Source: Hydrogenobacter sp. T-2 (GTDB taxonomy: Bacteria > Aquificota > Aquificia > Aquificales > Aquificaceae). Taken from it: DNA of 64,000 nucleotides. Position numbers and translations under genes: made by a program. Numbering within the stretch: the first letter of the stretch is position 1; every line of letters starts with the position of its first letter. Location of the stretch: assembly GCF_033971325.1 (NCBI RefSeq), contig NZ_CP117180.1, forward strand, positions 1,122,041 through 1,186,040. The letters run 5' to 3'. Below, one piece after another: positions 41,512 through 50,560 of the stretch. The notes below the pieces were generated by a model that did not search any database, was not told where the DNA came from, and saw nothing but the letters and a program-made list of their open reading frames with translations.

Positions 41512-41539
41512 AAATTAGCATGAGCTTAAAAGCTGTCAA
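41512..41539 (-). promoter_or_regulatory. Sigma-70 promoter of the oxidoreductase/SbtA operon
   Basis: Minus-strand TTGACA (41,534-41,539), 16-base spacer, TAATTT (41,512-41,517). The spacer contains AGCTT-TT-AAGCT, a small dyad. The start ATG of the D subunit is about 30 bases below. Confidence 0.6.
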
Positions 41540-41560
41540 GGGGAATTTATATGATAAAAG

Positions 41561-41776
41561 TCATGCCTTTTTCTTCCCTTTCTTATCCTTGCTCCTTTTT
41601 TCCTCTTCCTCAAGTTCTCTTATCCTTTTTTCCCTTAGTTCTTCGTATCTTGGTCCTACTTTCTTATATACCTTGTCTGCTACGAAGATTATAATAAGGA
41701 GAAGGGGCAAACCCACGAGAAGCATAAGGAGTAATAGCTTTCCAAAAAACAAGAGCAAGTTTATGAGGTTCTCCAT
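41561..41776 (-). CDS. Small membrane protein with charged helical tail
   Basis: The 71 residues comprise a transmembrane helix (about 7-32, very Leu-rich), followed by a charged helix ending in Lys/Arg/Glu repeats. It starts 2 bases after the leuS-beta stop and so is cotranscribed. No family is recognised. Confidence 0.55.
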   Translation of the reverse strand: MENLINLLLFFGKLLLLMLLVGLPLLLIIIFVADKVYKKVGPRYEELREKRIRELEEEEKRSKDKKGKKKA

Positions 41777-41777
41777 T

Positions 41778-42641
41778 TCAAACCACCAAGTTGAGAAGTT
41801 TGTTCTTTATGTATATGACTTTTCTTACTTCCTTACCGTTCAACCACTGGCTTATCTTTGGGTCTTTGAGAGCAAGCTCTTTTGCCACGGCCTCTTCTGT
41901 ATCCACTGGCACCCTTATAACCGCCCTTAGCTTTCCATTTACTTGCACTGGAATTTCCAATTCTTCAAGGACAAGAGCCTTCTCGTCGGGTTCTGGGAAG
42001 GGATAGAAAACCATAGGTTTGTTATATCCAAGAGATTGCCAAAGCTCTTCGCATATGTGGGGTGTAATAGGATAAAGCATGAAGAGTATGCATTCAAAGG
42101 ATTCTCTTAGCACCTTGTAGTCCAAATTGTCAGAAGGTTGGAAGTCTTGAATGGTGTTTAGAAGCTCCATTATGCTTGCTATGGCTGTGTTGAAGGAGAG
42201 GTCTTCTATGCTTGAGAGGTATCTTTTGAGGGTCTGATAGGTCTTGTGTCTTATCTCCCTGATGTTTCCACTGAGGTTTGCAAACTCTTCCCTGTAATAT
42301 GTGGCTTCTTTCATACCTTGAAGATGCTGATGGAAGAGAGCCCAGAGCCTTCTGAGAAACCTATAAGCACCTTGAACGCCTTCTTCCGTCCATTCAAAGT
42401 CCTTCTCCACAGGACCTGCAAAGAGTATATATAGTCTTACGGTATCTGCTCCATACTTCTTTATGGCCTCTTCTGGGTCAACGGTATTTCCCTTTGATTT
42501 AGACATTTTGGCGGGCTCACCTACCTCTTGCTCTATCTTTCTTATATAGCGTTCCTCCTCAAGATTTAGCTTCTCAAGTAGAAGTACAAAGTTGTCTCCT
42601 ATGGATATGGCATTTTCTTTTAAAAACTCATGCACCTTCAT
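41778..42641 (-). CDS. leuS: Leucyl-tRNA synthetase beta subunit (split LeuRS)
   Basis: The 287 residues form the C-terminal part of class Ia LeuRS: the KMSKS loop (PAKMSKSKGNTVDP near 46-59), the anticodon-binding helical domain (FNTAIASIMELLN; YPITPHICEELWQ) and the C-terminal domain (VQVNGKLRAVIRVPVD). The HIGH half is absent. Aquifex aeolicus is known to encode LeuRS as separate alpha and beta chains and this matches the beta chain. ATG 42,641 (second of two adjacent ATGs) has TATAAT exactly 8 bases upstream. Confidence 0.93.
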   Translation of the reverse strand: MKVHEFLKENAISIGDNFVLLLEKLNLEEERYIRKIEQEVGEPAKMSKSKGNTVDPEEAIKKYGADTVRLYILFAGPVEKDFEWTEEGVQGAYRFLRRLWALFHQHLQGMKEATYYREEFANLSGNIREIRHKTYQTLKRYLSSIEDLSFNTAIASIMELLNTIQDFQPSDNLDYKVLRESFECILFMLYPITPHICEELWQSLGYNKPMVFYPFPEPDEKALVLEELEIPVQVNGKLRAVIRVPVDTEEAVAKELALKDPKISQWLNGKEVRKVIYIKNKLLNLVV

Positions 42642-42649
42642 CATGCTTT

Positions 42650-42655
42650 ATTATA
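42650..42655 (-). promoter_or_regulatory. Leaderless-type -10 box of leuS-beta
   Basis: Minus-strand TATAAT followed by 8 bases and the second ATG. No SD is present. Confidence 0.5.
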
Positions 42656-42690
42656 GCACCCAGATTATAATCTTTCTAAGGAGGTTTAGC

Positions 42691-43020
42691 ATGTTTGAGG
42701 GCTTTGAAGAGCTTACAGATAGAGACTTTTACGAAAAAGCTATGGCTGGAGAAAAGCCAGCGGTTGTTTTGCTTACCACACCAGACAATCCACAGAACCA
42801 AACCTTTTACGAAAGGCTCATAAAGTTTCAGAGGCTCTATGGGGACAAGATAAACTTTTACTGGCTTGACGTTAGTAAACATACCAGTGCAGAAGACCTT
42901 GGGGTATTTAGCTTTCCTACAGTTCTCTACTTTAGGGACACTATGGAATTGGAGAGGCATGACTATACTCCAGAGGAAGAGGATGTAGAAAGGGCTATAA
43001 GGAGGCTTTTGAGGCTATGA
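42691..43020 (+). CDS. Thioredoxin-fold protein lacking the CxxC motif
   Basis: The 109-residue protein follows the thioredoxin layout (ELTDRDFYEKAMAGEKPAVVLLTTPDNPQNQTFYERL; NFYWLDVSK; GVFSFPTVLYF) with the cis-Pro, but TPDNPQNQ replaces the active-site WCxxC, so it is not a dithiol oxidoreductase. AAGGAGG lies 8 bases before ATG 42,691; TATAAT at 42,665-42,670. It overlaps the HIT gene by 4 bases. Confidence 0.7.
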   Translation: MFEGFEELTDRDFYEKAMAGEKPAVVLLTTPDNPQNQTFYERLIKFQRLYGDKINFYWLDVSKHTSAEDLGVFSFPTVLYFRDTMELERHDYTPEEEDVERAIRRLLRL

Positions 43021-43520
43021 AGCTCCTTTGGGCACCTTGGAGAAGCCAATACGTGGAAAAGGTAGACGAGCAAGAGGGATGCTTTCTCTGTGAAGCGGTA
43101 TCTCAACCAGAGGAAAAGCTCAGAGATTATCTTGTTCTGCATCGTGGCAGGAGGGCTTTTGTTATATTTAACAAGTTTCCCTACAATCCTGGACATCTAA
43201 TGGTGGCACCCATAGACCACATAGGGGATTATCTGCTTCTTGACCAAGAGACCGCGCTTGAAATACACAAGCTAACAAGAGTTTGTATACAGCTTATAAG
43301 GGAAGTGATGAAGTCTCACGGCATAAACGTAGGCTATAACCTTGGCAGGGCTGCAGGTGCTGGATTGGAAAGCCACATACATCTCCATCTCGTCCCAAGA
43401 TGGTTTGGAGATACCAACTTTATGCAAACCCTTGCGGATACTAAGGTTATATCTCAAGACCTCTATGAGCTTTATGACAGGATGAAGCCCGTATTCAAAA
43501 GGATACTTGATGCTTCTTGA
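43017..43520 (+). CDS. HIT-family nucleotide hydrolase/transferase
   Basis: The 167-residue protein has the histidine triad HIHLHLVPR (near 122-130), preceded by an N-terminal CFLCEAV Zn site and NKFPYNPGHLMVAP. The Zn-bearing form resembles HIT proteins acting on dinucleoside polyphosphates such as Ap4A. Substrate is not resolved by sequence. Confidence 0.88.
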   Translation: MKLLWAPWRSQYVEKVDEQEGCFLCEAVSQPEEKLRDYLVLHRGRRAFVIFNKFPYNPGHLMVAPIDHIGDYLLLDQETALEIHKLTRVCIQLIREVMKSHGINVGYNLGRAAGAGLESHIHLHLVPRWFGDTNFMQTLADTKVISQDLYELYDRMKPVFKRILDAS

Positions 43521-44256
43521 GATAAGGAACTTAAACCTTTACTACGATGGTAATCACGTTTTAAAGGATATAAACTTTGAGCTAAAAGAGGGTGAGGTGC
43601 TTTGCATAGTAGGCGAGTCAGGCTCTGGAAAAACTTCCATATTATACTCCATAATAGGACTTTTGCCAGAGAAGGCTAAACTTGAAGGCTCTATCAAGTT
43701 CAAAGGACAGGAATTGGTAGGTCTTTCAGAAAGGGAATACAGAAGCATACGAGGAAGGCACATATCAATAGTTTTCCAAGAACCCTCCGTCTATCTTGAC
43801 CCTCTTTATAAGGTGGGTATCCAAGTAGAAGAAGCCTATATGGCACACTTTGGGAAAAAGGGTGCAAGGGAAAAGGCTCTTCAGGCACTCAAAAAGGCAG
43901 GCATTAAGGAGGTAGATAGGATATACGGTAGCTATCCTCATCATCTCTCAGGTGGGTTAAAGCAGAGGGTTTGCATTGCCATAGCTACCGTATGCGACCC
44001 ACAGCTTGTGCTTGCGGATGAGCCCACCACTGCCTTAGATGTTTCCATTCAGAGTAGGATACTTAAACTCTTCAGAGATATGAAGGAGGTGAGCAGAAGC
44101 GTTATTCTTGTTACTCATGACTTTGGCGTTGTGGCGGAGGTGGCAGATAGGGTTATGGTTTTAAAGGATGGCATGATGGTGGAGGAAGGAGATGTGTGGA
44201 GTATCTTTGACAACCCAAAACACCCCTACACTCAAGAATTACTGAGGGCTATTTAG
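43510..44256 (+). CDS. ABC transporter ATP-binding protein (oligopeptide/nickel type)
   Basis: The 248-residue ATPase has Walker A GESGSGKTS, the Q-loop VFQEPSVYLDPLYKVG typical of Dpp/Opp/Nik ATPases, signature LSGGLKQRV and Walker B LVLADEPTTALD. No permease or binding-protein gene is adjacent, and the Opp-type C-terminal Fe-S or Pro-rich extension is missing. It overlaps the HIT gene end by 11 bases. Confidence 0.85.
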   Translation: MLLEIRNLNLYYDGNHVLKDINFELKEGEVLCIVGESGSGKTSILYSIIGLLPEKAKLEGSIKFKGQELVGLSEREYRSIRGRHISIVFQEPSVYLDPLYKVGIQVEEAYMAHFGKKGAREKALQALKKAGIKEVDRIYGSYPHHLSGGLKQRVCIAIATVCDPQLVLADEPTTALDVSIQSRILKLFRDMKEVSRSVILVTHDFGVVAEVADRVMVLKDGMMVEEGDVWSIFDNPKHPYTQELLRAI

Positions 44257-44512
44257 AGGAAAGGAACTTCTCAAGACCTTGGATTATCTTGTCTGGAGAG
44301 ATCTCATAGGCGTTTTTCTGAAGCTGAGACCTTATACTTTCAACCTTCTTGCTTAGATGCTCATAATCTACAGCGTGATTCCTCTGAGGTGGGTTAGAAA
44401 GCTCAACACTAACGCTCTTACTTTCCTCTTTTTCTTTAACCTGCCTTCTACTCCTTTCCTCAAGCTCTGCTATATACCCAACTATCTTTTGTAGCTCTAT
44501 CCTGTCAATCAT
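44249..44512 (-). CDS. flgM: Anti-sigma-28 factor FlgM
   Basis: The 87-residue protein resembles Aquifex FlgM: an IDRIELQKIVGYIAELE N-terminal helix, a disordered Ser/Glu middle and a YEISPDKIIQGLEKFLSS C-terminus that binds FliA. It would hold sigma-28 until hook assembly. No other flagellar gene is in the window. Its 3' end overlaps the ABC ATPase gene by 8 bases, convergently. Confidence 0.75.
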   Translation of the reverse strand: MIDRIELQKIVGYIAELEERSRRQVKEKEESKSVSVELSNPPQRNHAVDYEHLSKKVESIRSQLQKNAYEISPDKIIQGLEKFLSSK

Positions 44513-44526
44513 GATTATATTATCGG

Positions 44527-45297
44527 CTATGTGGGTGTTTTTTTCAAGGTAATAGACTCTCCAACCCTAACTCCAAGTTTTTCCTTAAGGTTTTCCATAG
44601 GTAGGAACACTTCCATAAGACCAAAACTTCCACACACAAGGGCAGGCTTACCTTTCTCCGCCTCAAGAAAGTAAGAAACCACCCTTAACTTCTGTCCTCT
44701 GAAATATCCCTCCTTATACCTGCCACAGGGCACATTGGTTATGCCATTACCAAAACGGTCAAAGTAGAGTATTTTTCCCAGCACTGTATCTCCCATATCT
44801 TCTGGCTCTTCCCATGGAAGTTTAAACTGATACTCTATTGGACTTCCAACTTCTTGAGGGGCTAAACCCTTACTTAACCACCCAGCTATAGGTGCAAACA
44901 CATCTCTACCATGAAAGGTCTCATTTATTCTTGAGAGGGCAAATCCTTCCATATTTATCTTGTATGCCTTAGGCTTATCTTCTATATTTTTAAGGGCAAG
45001 GTCAAAAAGTCCATTGTAAGGTCCTACGAAGGTATACCCTCCAGAGCTAACCACTATTGGAAGTCTTTCGGAGCCTACACCTGGGTCCACCACACATAGA
45101 AATATCGTGCCCTTTGGAAAATAAGAAAAATGAGCTTTTAAAAGTAAGGCACCATGAAGTATATTAAAAGGCTCTACTTCATGGCTTATGTCAATTAGCT
45201 GAACCTCGGGGTTTATGCCAAGTATTACGCCCTTCATAACTCCCACAAAGCCATCTCTAAGTCCAAAGTCAGTAAGTATTGCCACAAACCCCTTCAT
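44527..45297 (-). CDS. S-adenosyl-L-methionine hydroxide adenosyltransferase (DUF62)
   Basis: The 256-residue protein starts ILTDFGLRDGFVGVMKGV and has DISHEVEPFN, VVDPGVGSER and GPYNGLF, all diagnostic of the DUF62 SAM hydrolase/adenosyltransferase family. It splits SAM to adenosine and methionine. It starts from ATG with TAACAT 8 bases upstream and no SD. It is divergent from the DUF2892 gene. Confidence 0.88.
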   Translation of the reverse strand: MKGFVAILTDFGLRDGFVGVMKGVILGINPEVQLIDISHEVEPFNILHGALLLKAHFSYFPKGTIFLCVVDPGVGSERLPIVVSSGGYTFVGPYNGLFDLALKNIEDKPKAYKINMEGFALSRINETFHGRDVFAPIAGWLSKGLAPQEVGSPIEYQFKLPWEEPEDMGDTVLGKILYFDRFGNGITNVPCGRYKEGYFRGQKLRVVSYFLEAEKGKPALVCGSFGLMEVFLPMENLKEKLGVRVGESITLKKTPT

Positions 45298-45338
45298 GGT
45301 CTATTATGTTAAAATGAATACCAAAGGAGGTGCAAACC

Positions 45339-45524
45339 ATGGAAAAGAACATGGCAGGTTGGGACAGGGCTATAAGGATAGTGTTGGGAGTGATTTTCCT
45401 TTACCTTGCTTTCACAAATGGCGGTGTTTGGTGGATACTGGGTTTAATAGGCATAGTGTTCATAGGGACTTCCGCTATAGGGTATTGCCCCCTGTATAAG
45501 GTGGTAGGCATAAAGACGGGTTGA
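45339..45524 (+). CDS. DUF2892 inner-membrane protein
   Basis: The 61-residue protein has NMAGWDRAIRIVLGVIFLYLA followed by a second helix and GYCPLYKVVGIKT, the DUF2892 signature often linked to rhodanese and sulfur metabolism. ATG 45,339 has AAAGGAGG 8 bases upstream; the in-frame GTG at 45,330 overlaps that SD. Confidence 0.85.
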   Translation: MEKNMAGWDRAIRIVLGVIFLYLAFTNGGVWWILGLIGIVFIGTSAIGYCPLYKVVGIKTG

Positions 45525-45925
45525 AGATACTTTCAATAGACTATGGTATTAAGCGTATAGGATTAGCCCTTGGAGATACGACCCTTGGTATAGCTTTACC
45601 GCTGGAGGTTATTGAAAATAAGGGTGAGAAAACCTTACAAGCTATATCTGATAAAGTAATAGACCTTGGAGTTCACACTATTCTGATAGGACTTCCTCTT
45701 ACACAAATGGGGAAGGAGGGACAAAGGGCAAAAGAGGTAAAAGGATTTACAGAAAAACTAAGGGATTTCCTGCCAGAAGATGTTGAGATAATACTTTGGG
45801 ATGAGAGATACACTACAGAAGAGGCTTATAGGCTCATGCAAGGTGTAGGCTTAAAGAGAAAGGAAAGACTGAAAGACAGCCTGTCAGCCTACATTATACT
45901 TCTGGAGTATATGGAAAGCTTATGA
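45521..45925 (+). CDS. ruvX: RuvX/YqgF pre-16S rRNA nuclease
   Basis: The 134-residue RNase H-fold protein has SIDYGIKRIGLALGD, IGLPL and DERYTTEEAYRLM motifs. YqgF processes 16S rRNA 5' ends. The start is TTG overlapping the previous stop (TTGA). Confidence 0.9.
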   Translation: MKILSIDYGIKRIGLALGDTTLGIALPLEVIENKGEKTLQAISDKVIDLGVHTILIGLPLTQMGKEGQRAKEVKGFTEKLRDFLPEDVEIILWDERYTTEEAYRLMQGVGLKRKERLKDSLSAYIILLEYMESL

Positions 45926-46893
45926 GACACCTAAGGTTCATTTTCCCAGCTATTATTTTAGCACTCCTTGCCCTTTATTCTTTCCTACCTGTAAAAACAC
46001 AAGAGAAAACTGTAGAAATAACATACGGCACGCCTACAAAGGATATAGCCTTCCAGTTATACAAAGAAGGACTTTTGAGAAACCCATTGAGTTTTCTATT
46101 TATTCACGCTTTATACAAGAAAAAACTTGAGGCTGGAGAATACGAGTTCAAGGGTCTTGTATACCCTTGGGACATATACGAAAAGCTCAGCAAGGGTCTA
46201 AAGAAGACTTACAGAATAACCATACCAGAAGGCTCAGATATATATGATATAGGAAGAATCTTGGAAGAAAACCACATATGCTCCGCAAAAGACTTTCTAA
46301 AGTATGCCCTTTCTGAGGACACCGTTAAGAAATATGGTCTTAAGGTAGGCAGTATGGAAGGCTTTCTTTTTCCAGACACCTACTTCTTTTCAAAAAACAC
46401 CCACCCTCTCAGGGTTATAGATGTAATGCACAAAAACTTCCTAAGAAGAACCGAGGAGCTTAGGAAAAACCTTGAAGAAAAGGGACTTACCCTCGAAGAG
46501 TGGGTCACCATAGCATCCATGATAGAGAAGGAAACTTCAAAGCCCGAAGAGAGACCTCTCGTGTCCGCAGTTATACACAACAGACTAAAAAGGGGTATGA
46601 AACTGCAGATAGACCCTACCGTTATATACGCACTAAAAAGAAGAAATATGTGGGAAGGTCGCCTTACACTAAGACATCTTAGACTGGAAGACCCCTATAA
46701 CACTTACGTTTATTTTGGTCTTCCACCCTCTCCCATATGCAACCCTGGGCTTGAATCCCTAAAGTCCGCTCTTGAACCTGCAGAGGTTAATTATTTATAC
46801 TTTGTTGCAGATGGTTCGGGTGGACACTATTTTAGTGAAACCTATCGGGAACACAACAGAAGGGTAAGGGAATTTAGAAATGCAAGAAGGTAG
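45922..46893 (+). CDS. mltG: Endolytic transglycosylase MltG
   Basis: The 323-residue protein has an N-terminal membrane anchor, a LysM-like domain and the YceG catalytic region (VTIASMIEKET with its catalytic Glu; NRLKRGMKLQIDPTVIYAL; PYNTYVYFGLPPSPICNPG). It cleaves nascent peptidoglycan to end glycan chains. It overlaps ruvX by 4 bases. Confidence 0.93.
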   Translation: MRHLRFIFPAIILALLALYSFLPVKTQEKTVEITYGTPTKDIAFQLYKEGLLRNPLSFLFIHALYKKKLEAGEYEFKGLVYPWDIYEKLSKGLKKTYRITIPEGSDIYDIGRILEENHICSAKDFLKYALSEDTVKKYGLKVGSMEGFLFPDTYFFSKNTHPLRVIDVMHKNFLRRTEELRKNLEEKGLTLEEWVTIASMIEKETSKPEERPLVSAVIHNRLKRGMKLQIDPTVIYALKRRNMWEGRLTLRHLRLEDPYNTYVYFGLPPSPICNPGLESLKSALEPAEVNYLYFVADGSGGHYFSETYREHNRRVREFRNARR

Positions 46894-47395
46894 ATTCATA
46901 TATTTAGCTGGTTTTGGTGTAGAAAAAAGACTTATACTTGCTACAGCGAAGAACATAAGAGAGGTGTTTGGCTTTGAAGTAAGATTCTCATATATCACAC
47001 TTTCACCGAGACTGGGCTATAACCCTTATAGAAGACAATATCATGCCAGTACAATTTTAGAGTCCCTGTCAAGAGTCCACTATCCTGACATGTTAAAGTT
47101 TGCAGCACTTTTGTCCTTTGACCTCTACGAAGAAGGTTTGAATTTTGTATTTGGACTTGCCCAACTTGGCGGAAGGTATGCGGTGGTAAGCACATACAGA
47201 TTAAAGAGTGAAGATGAGAGGCTTTTCTTTGAAAGGGTTTTCAAGGAGGTGAACCACGAACTGGGTCATACTCTTGGACTGATGCACTGTAAAAATAAAA
47301 AATGCGTTGTGAGATTCTCCAACAGTCTGCAGGATGTGGATGCCAAGAGTAGGTTTTTCTGTGAGAATTGTAGTAAAATACTTCCAAAACCCTAA
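46880..47395 (+). CDS. amzA: Archaemetzincin-type zinc metalloprotease
   Basis: The 171-residue protein has the zinc motif [12 protein letters not shown] followed by CxxxxC and a late CENC pair, as in archaemetzincins (HExxHxxGxxHCx4CxM...CxxC). The Met of the met-turn CxM is Val here (KCVVRF). It overlaps mltG by 14 bases. Substrate unknown. Confidence 0.85.
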   Translation: MQEGRFIYLAGFGVEKRLILATAKNIREVFGFEVRFSYITLSPRLGYNPYRRQYHASTILESLSRVHYPDMLKFAALLSFDLYEEGLNFVFGLAQLGGRYAVVSTYRLKSEDERLFFERVFKEVNHELGHTLGLMHCKNKKCVVRFSNSLQDVDAKSRFFCENCSKILPKP

Positions 47396-47406
47396 GGAGG
47401 TTTGTT

Positions 47407-48918
47407 ATGGCAACTATAACCTATGAGGAAGCTCTTCAGTTATTGAGAGAGCAGATAAAAGGCTTTGAAGCGTCCGCAAAGATGGAAGAGGTGGGTGTGG
47501 TCTACTACGTGGGTGATGGTGTGGCAAGGGCTTATGGGCTTGATAATGTGATGGCAAACGAGCTTGTGGAGTTTGAAGGCGGAACCATGGGACTTGCCTT
47601 TAACCTTGAAGAGGACAACGTGGGTATTATAGTGCTTGGTAGCGAAAGCGGTATAAGGGAAGGCTCAATAGTTAGAAGAACGGGAAGAATCTTGGACGCT
47701 CCTGTGGGTGAGGGGCTCATAGGAAGGGTTATAGACCCCTTGGGTAATCCTCTTGATGGAAAGGGTCCTATAAAGTATGAATACAGGTCTCCAGTGGAGA
47801 AGATAGCTCCAGGGGTTGTAAAGAGAAAGTCGGTCCATGAGCCACTCCAGACGGGTATAAAAGCTATAGATGCCATGATACCCATAGGAAGGGGTCAAAG
47901 AGAGTTAATAATTGGAGACAGGTCAACTGGAAGAACCACCATATGTATAGACACCATACTAAACCAGAAGGACACAGATGTCTATTGCATATACGTTGCC
48001 GTAGGTCAAAAGAGGTCAACTACTGCGAGGATTATAGAACTACTTGAGAGAAGTGGTGCTATGGAATACACTTGCGTGGTTGTGGCATCTGCCACGGACC
48101 CAGCATCTTTGCAATACCTTGCTCCCTTTGTAGGATGCACCATAGGAGAATACTTCAGAGACAACGGAAAGCACGCCCTTATCATCTATGATGACCTTTC
48201 AAAGCACGCAGAAGCCTACAGACAGCTTTCCCTTCTTATGAGAAGACCTCCTGGTAGAGAAGCATACCCTGGAGATGTCTTTTATCTGCACTCAAGGCTT
48301 TTGGAGCGTGCAGCAAAGCTAAATGACGAAATGGGTGCAGGTTCTCTTACCGCCTTGCCCATAATAGAAACCAAGGCGGGGGACGTGGCCGCCTACATTC
48401 CTACAAACGTTATATCCATAACCGATGGTCAGATTTACCTTGAGCCAGACCTCTTTAACAAGGGCATAAGACCCGCCATAAACGTGGGTCTTTCTGTTTC
48501 AAGGGTTGGTGGTGCGGCACAGATAAAGGCTATGAAACAGGTGGCTGGAACTCTCAGGCTTGACCTTGCACAGTTTAGAGAACTGGAAGCCTTTGTGCAG
48601 TTTGCCTCGGAGCTTGATAAGGCAACCCAGCAGACCATAAATAGAGGTCTTAGGCTTGTGGAGCTCCTAAAGCAAGAACCCTATAACCCTATTCCTGTTG
48701 AAAAGCAAATAATAGCCATATACGCAGGAACAAACGGATACATTGATGACCTACCGCCTCAGTCTGTAAGAAAGTTTGAGAAGGAGCTATATACATACCT
48801 TGACAAGGAAAGTTCAGACTTGCTAAAAGAGATAAGGGAGAAAAAAGCCCTTGATGACCAGCTTAAGGCAAAGATAGACCAAGCCCTAAAGGACTTCAAA
48901 TCTAAGTTTATTCCTTGA
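47407..48918 (+). CDS. atpA: ATP synthase F1 alpha subunit
   Basis: The 503-residue protein has GDRSTGRTT (P-loop at about 171-179, with R in place of the usual Q/K), the [11 protein letters not shown] and [11 protein letters not shown] blocks, and a conserved C-terminal helix bundle. The remaining ATP synthase genes are not here, as in Aquificales, where atp genes are scattered. SD AAGGAGG. Confidence 0.97.
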   Translation: MATITYEEALQLLREQIKGFEASAKMEEVGVVYYVGDGVARAYGLDNVMANELVEFEGGTMGLAFNLEEDNVGIIVLGSESGIREGSIVRRTGRILDAPVGEGLIGRVIDPLGNPLDGKGPIKYEYRSPVEKIAPGVVKRKSVHEPLQTGIKAIDAMIPIGRGQRELIIGDRSTGRTTICIDTILNQKDTDVYCIYVAVGQKRSTTARIIELLERSGAMEYTCVVVASATDPASLQYLAPFVGCTIGEYFRDNGKHALIIYDDLSKHAEAYRQLSLLMRRPPGREAYPGDVFYLHSRLLERAAKLNDEMGAGSLTALPIIETKAGDVAAYIPTNVISITDGQIYLEPDLFNKGIRPAINVGLSVSRVGGAAQIKAMKQVAGTLRLDLAQFRELEAFVQFASELDKATQQTINRGLRLVELLKQEPYNPIPVEKQIIAIYAGTNGYIDDLPPQSVRKFEKELYTYLDKESSDLLKEIREKKALDDQLKAKIDQALKDFKSKFIP

Positions 48919-49706
48919 GGGTATACATAGGCTGTAGTGGTTTTTTCTACAAAGACTGGGTGGGAGGGTTCTACCCTCCCCTTTTAAAGAGAGAGGATTA
49001 CATAAGGTTCTATTCTAAATACTTTGAGGTTGTGGAGATAAACTCGTCCTTTTATAACCTTCCCAACAGAGGAGCTGTAAAAAGTATGCTTTCCAGAACT
49101 TCAAGTTTGAAGTTTGCTTTCAAAGCCAATAGAGTTTTCACCCACCATAGAAACTATCTCCAAGAAGACGTTAAGAAGTTTCTACATGCCATAGAGCCTG
49201 TCATTGAAGAGGATCGCTTTATTGCAATTCTTTTCCAATTTCCTGAAAGCTTTGGCTACAGAGAAGAAAACCTTCAGCATATAAAAAGACTCTCAGAGGA
49301 TTTCAGAGGTTTGCAAAAGGTTGTTGAGGTAAGAAACAAGAGCTTCAAAAAGTCAGATTTTTATGGTTTCCTTGAAGAGCTTGGCTTCTCTCTCGTTAAC
49401 ACCGATGCACCGAAAGGAGGTGGCTTTCTTGTGGGTCCGTGGGTTGAGGTAGGTGGAGTAAACTATGTGAGACTTCATGGTAGAGACTCTGAAAAGCCTT
49501 ACGACTACCTTTATTCCCTTGAAGAGCTCAAAAAGATAAAGGAAAAAATCAAAAAGTTAGGAAACAAGGACACATACGTGTTTTTTAACAACACGGTAAA
49601 AGCCCGAGCGGTGCTTAACGCACTTCAGCTAAAACTGCTTTTTGGCATAAGGGCAGACATTCCCAAAAGTCTTCAAAGTTCTCTTAGAGAGAAGGAGTGG
49701 GAATAG
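48915..49706 (+). CDS. DUF72 family protein
   Basis: The 263-residue TIM-barrel protein starts [18 protein letters not shown], with [25 protein letters not shown] and VRLHGRD, all hallmarks of DUF72 (YecE). Its biochemical role is unknown. The TTG start overlaps the atpA stop. Confidence 0.88.
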   Translation: MRVYIGCSGFFYKDWVGGFYPPLLKREDYIRFYSKYFEVVEINSSFYNLPNRGAVKSMLSRTSSLKFAFKANRVFTHHRNYLQEDVKKFLHAIEPVIEEDRFIAILFQFPESFGYREENLQHIKRLSEDFRGLQKVVEVRNKSFKKSDFYGFLEELGFSLVNTDAPKGGGFLVGPWVEVGGVNYVRLHGRDSEKPYDYLYSLEELKKIKEKIKKLGNKDTYVFFNNTVKARAVLNALQLKLLFGIRADIPKSLQSSLREKEWE

Positions 49707-49730
49707 ATTATTATCAAACGGAGGTGCGCT

Positions 49731-49862
49731 ATGGTAAAGTTCCTTTTTATATTCCTACTCTTTGGTATTGCTTTTCCTAAGGAAGTTCCCTTTACCTTAG
49801 AAGACAGAGACAGAATAATCAGGCTTGAGGAAGGGCAAAAGGCTATCGTGCAGAGAGTTTAG
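49731..49862 (+). pseudogene. Truncated secreted coiled-coil protein gene (remnant)
   Basis: A 43-codon frame has GGAGGTG as SD and a signal-peptide-like start (MVKFLFIFLLFGIAFPKEVPF) followed by TLEDRDRIIRLEEGQKAIVQ, the beginning of a coiled-coil protein, before a TAG. The opening matches secreted coiled-coil proteins that normally run on for 100+ residues. It is probably a broken copy. Confidence 0.5.
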
Positions 49863-50062
49863 CAATAGGACAGAAAGACAGTGGTTAAAAAAGCTACAAC
49901 TGAGACTCCTGAAAAGTTTGAAAGTGGAAGGTTCAAAAACTTATTGTAAGCTGTGAGAGATGTGGCAAAGGAATATGAACAAATTGCAGGGGCTTTGAAA
50001 AAGCACAATCTATTGTAAGTATGTGCTTTAGTCCCTTGTTGTCAATTTTTGTGATAGGGATA
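49863..50062 (+). other. Decayed coding remnants between DUF72 and the TPR gene
   Basis: The rest of this 370-base gap has no intact gene. Short pieces look like old coding sequence: DRKTVVKKATTETPEKFESG in one frame to TAA at about 49,948, then VRDVAKEYEQIAGALKKHNL to TAA at about 50,018. Confidence 0.35.
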
Positions 50063-50068
50063 TATTTA
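50063..50068 (+). promoter_or_regulatory. Leaderless-type -10 box of the TPR gene
   Basis: TATTTA followed by 8 bases and ATG 50,077; no SD. Confidence 0.35.
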
Positions 50069-50076
50069 AACTTACT

Positions 50077-50556
50077 ATGAGGGATATAAGCAAGGATGCC
50101 AAGGAGCTTTTGGAGAAGGCTCTTCAGGAGCACATGGCTGGAAACATACAGCAAGCTATTGAACTATATCAGCAATCTATAGATATTCAGCCTACCGCAG
50201 AAGCCTACACTTACATGGGCTGGGCATACAGCATGCTCGGTGAACTTGAAACCGCAATAGAGCTGTGTTTGAAGGCTATAGAAATAGACCCTGATTTTGG
50301 AAACCCATACAACGACATAGGTTCATACCTTATGGCTATGGGAAGGCTTGACGAAGCCATTCCCTGGCTCAAGAGGGCAATAACTGCACCAAGATACGAA
50401 CCAAGGCAATATCCTCACATGAACTTGGCAAGGATATATCTCATGAAGGGAATGTATAAGGATGCACTAATAGAAGTGGAGAATGCAATAAGGGTGGCAC
50501 CAGACTACAAACCAGCTCATATATTGAGACATCAGATATTGGCTATGTTAAACTGA
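50077..50556 (+). CDS. TPR-repeat protein
   Basis: The 159-residue protein is built from about four TPR units (AEAYTYMGWAYSMLGELETAIELCLKAIEIDPD; GNPYNDIGSYLMAMGRLDEAIPWLKRAI; YPHMNLARIYLMKGMYKDALIEVENAI). It probably acts as a protein-interaction adaptor. It lies 4 bases before smpB. Confidence 0.85.
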   Translation: MRDISKDAKELLEKALQEHMAGNIQQAIELYQQSIDIQPTAEAYTYMGWAYSMLGELETAIELCLKAIEIDPDFGNPYNDIGSYLMAMGRLDEAIPWLKRAITAPRYEPRQYPHMNLARIYLMKGMYKDALIEVENAIRVAPDYKPAHILRHQILAMLN

Positions 50557-50560
50557 TAGA

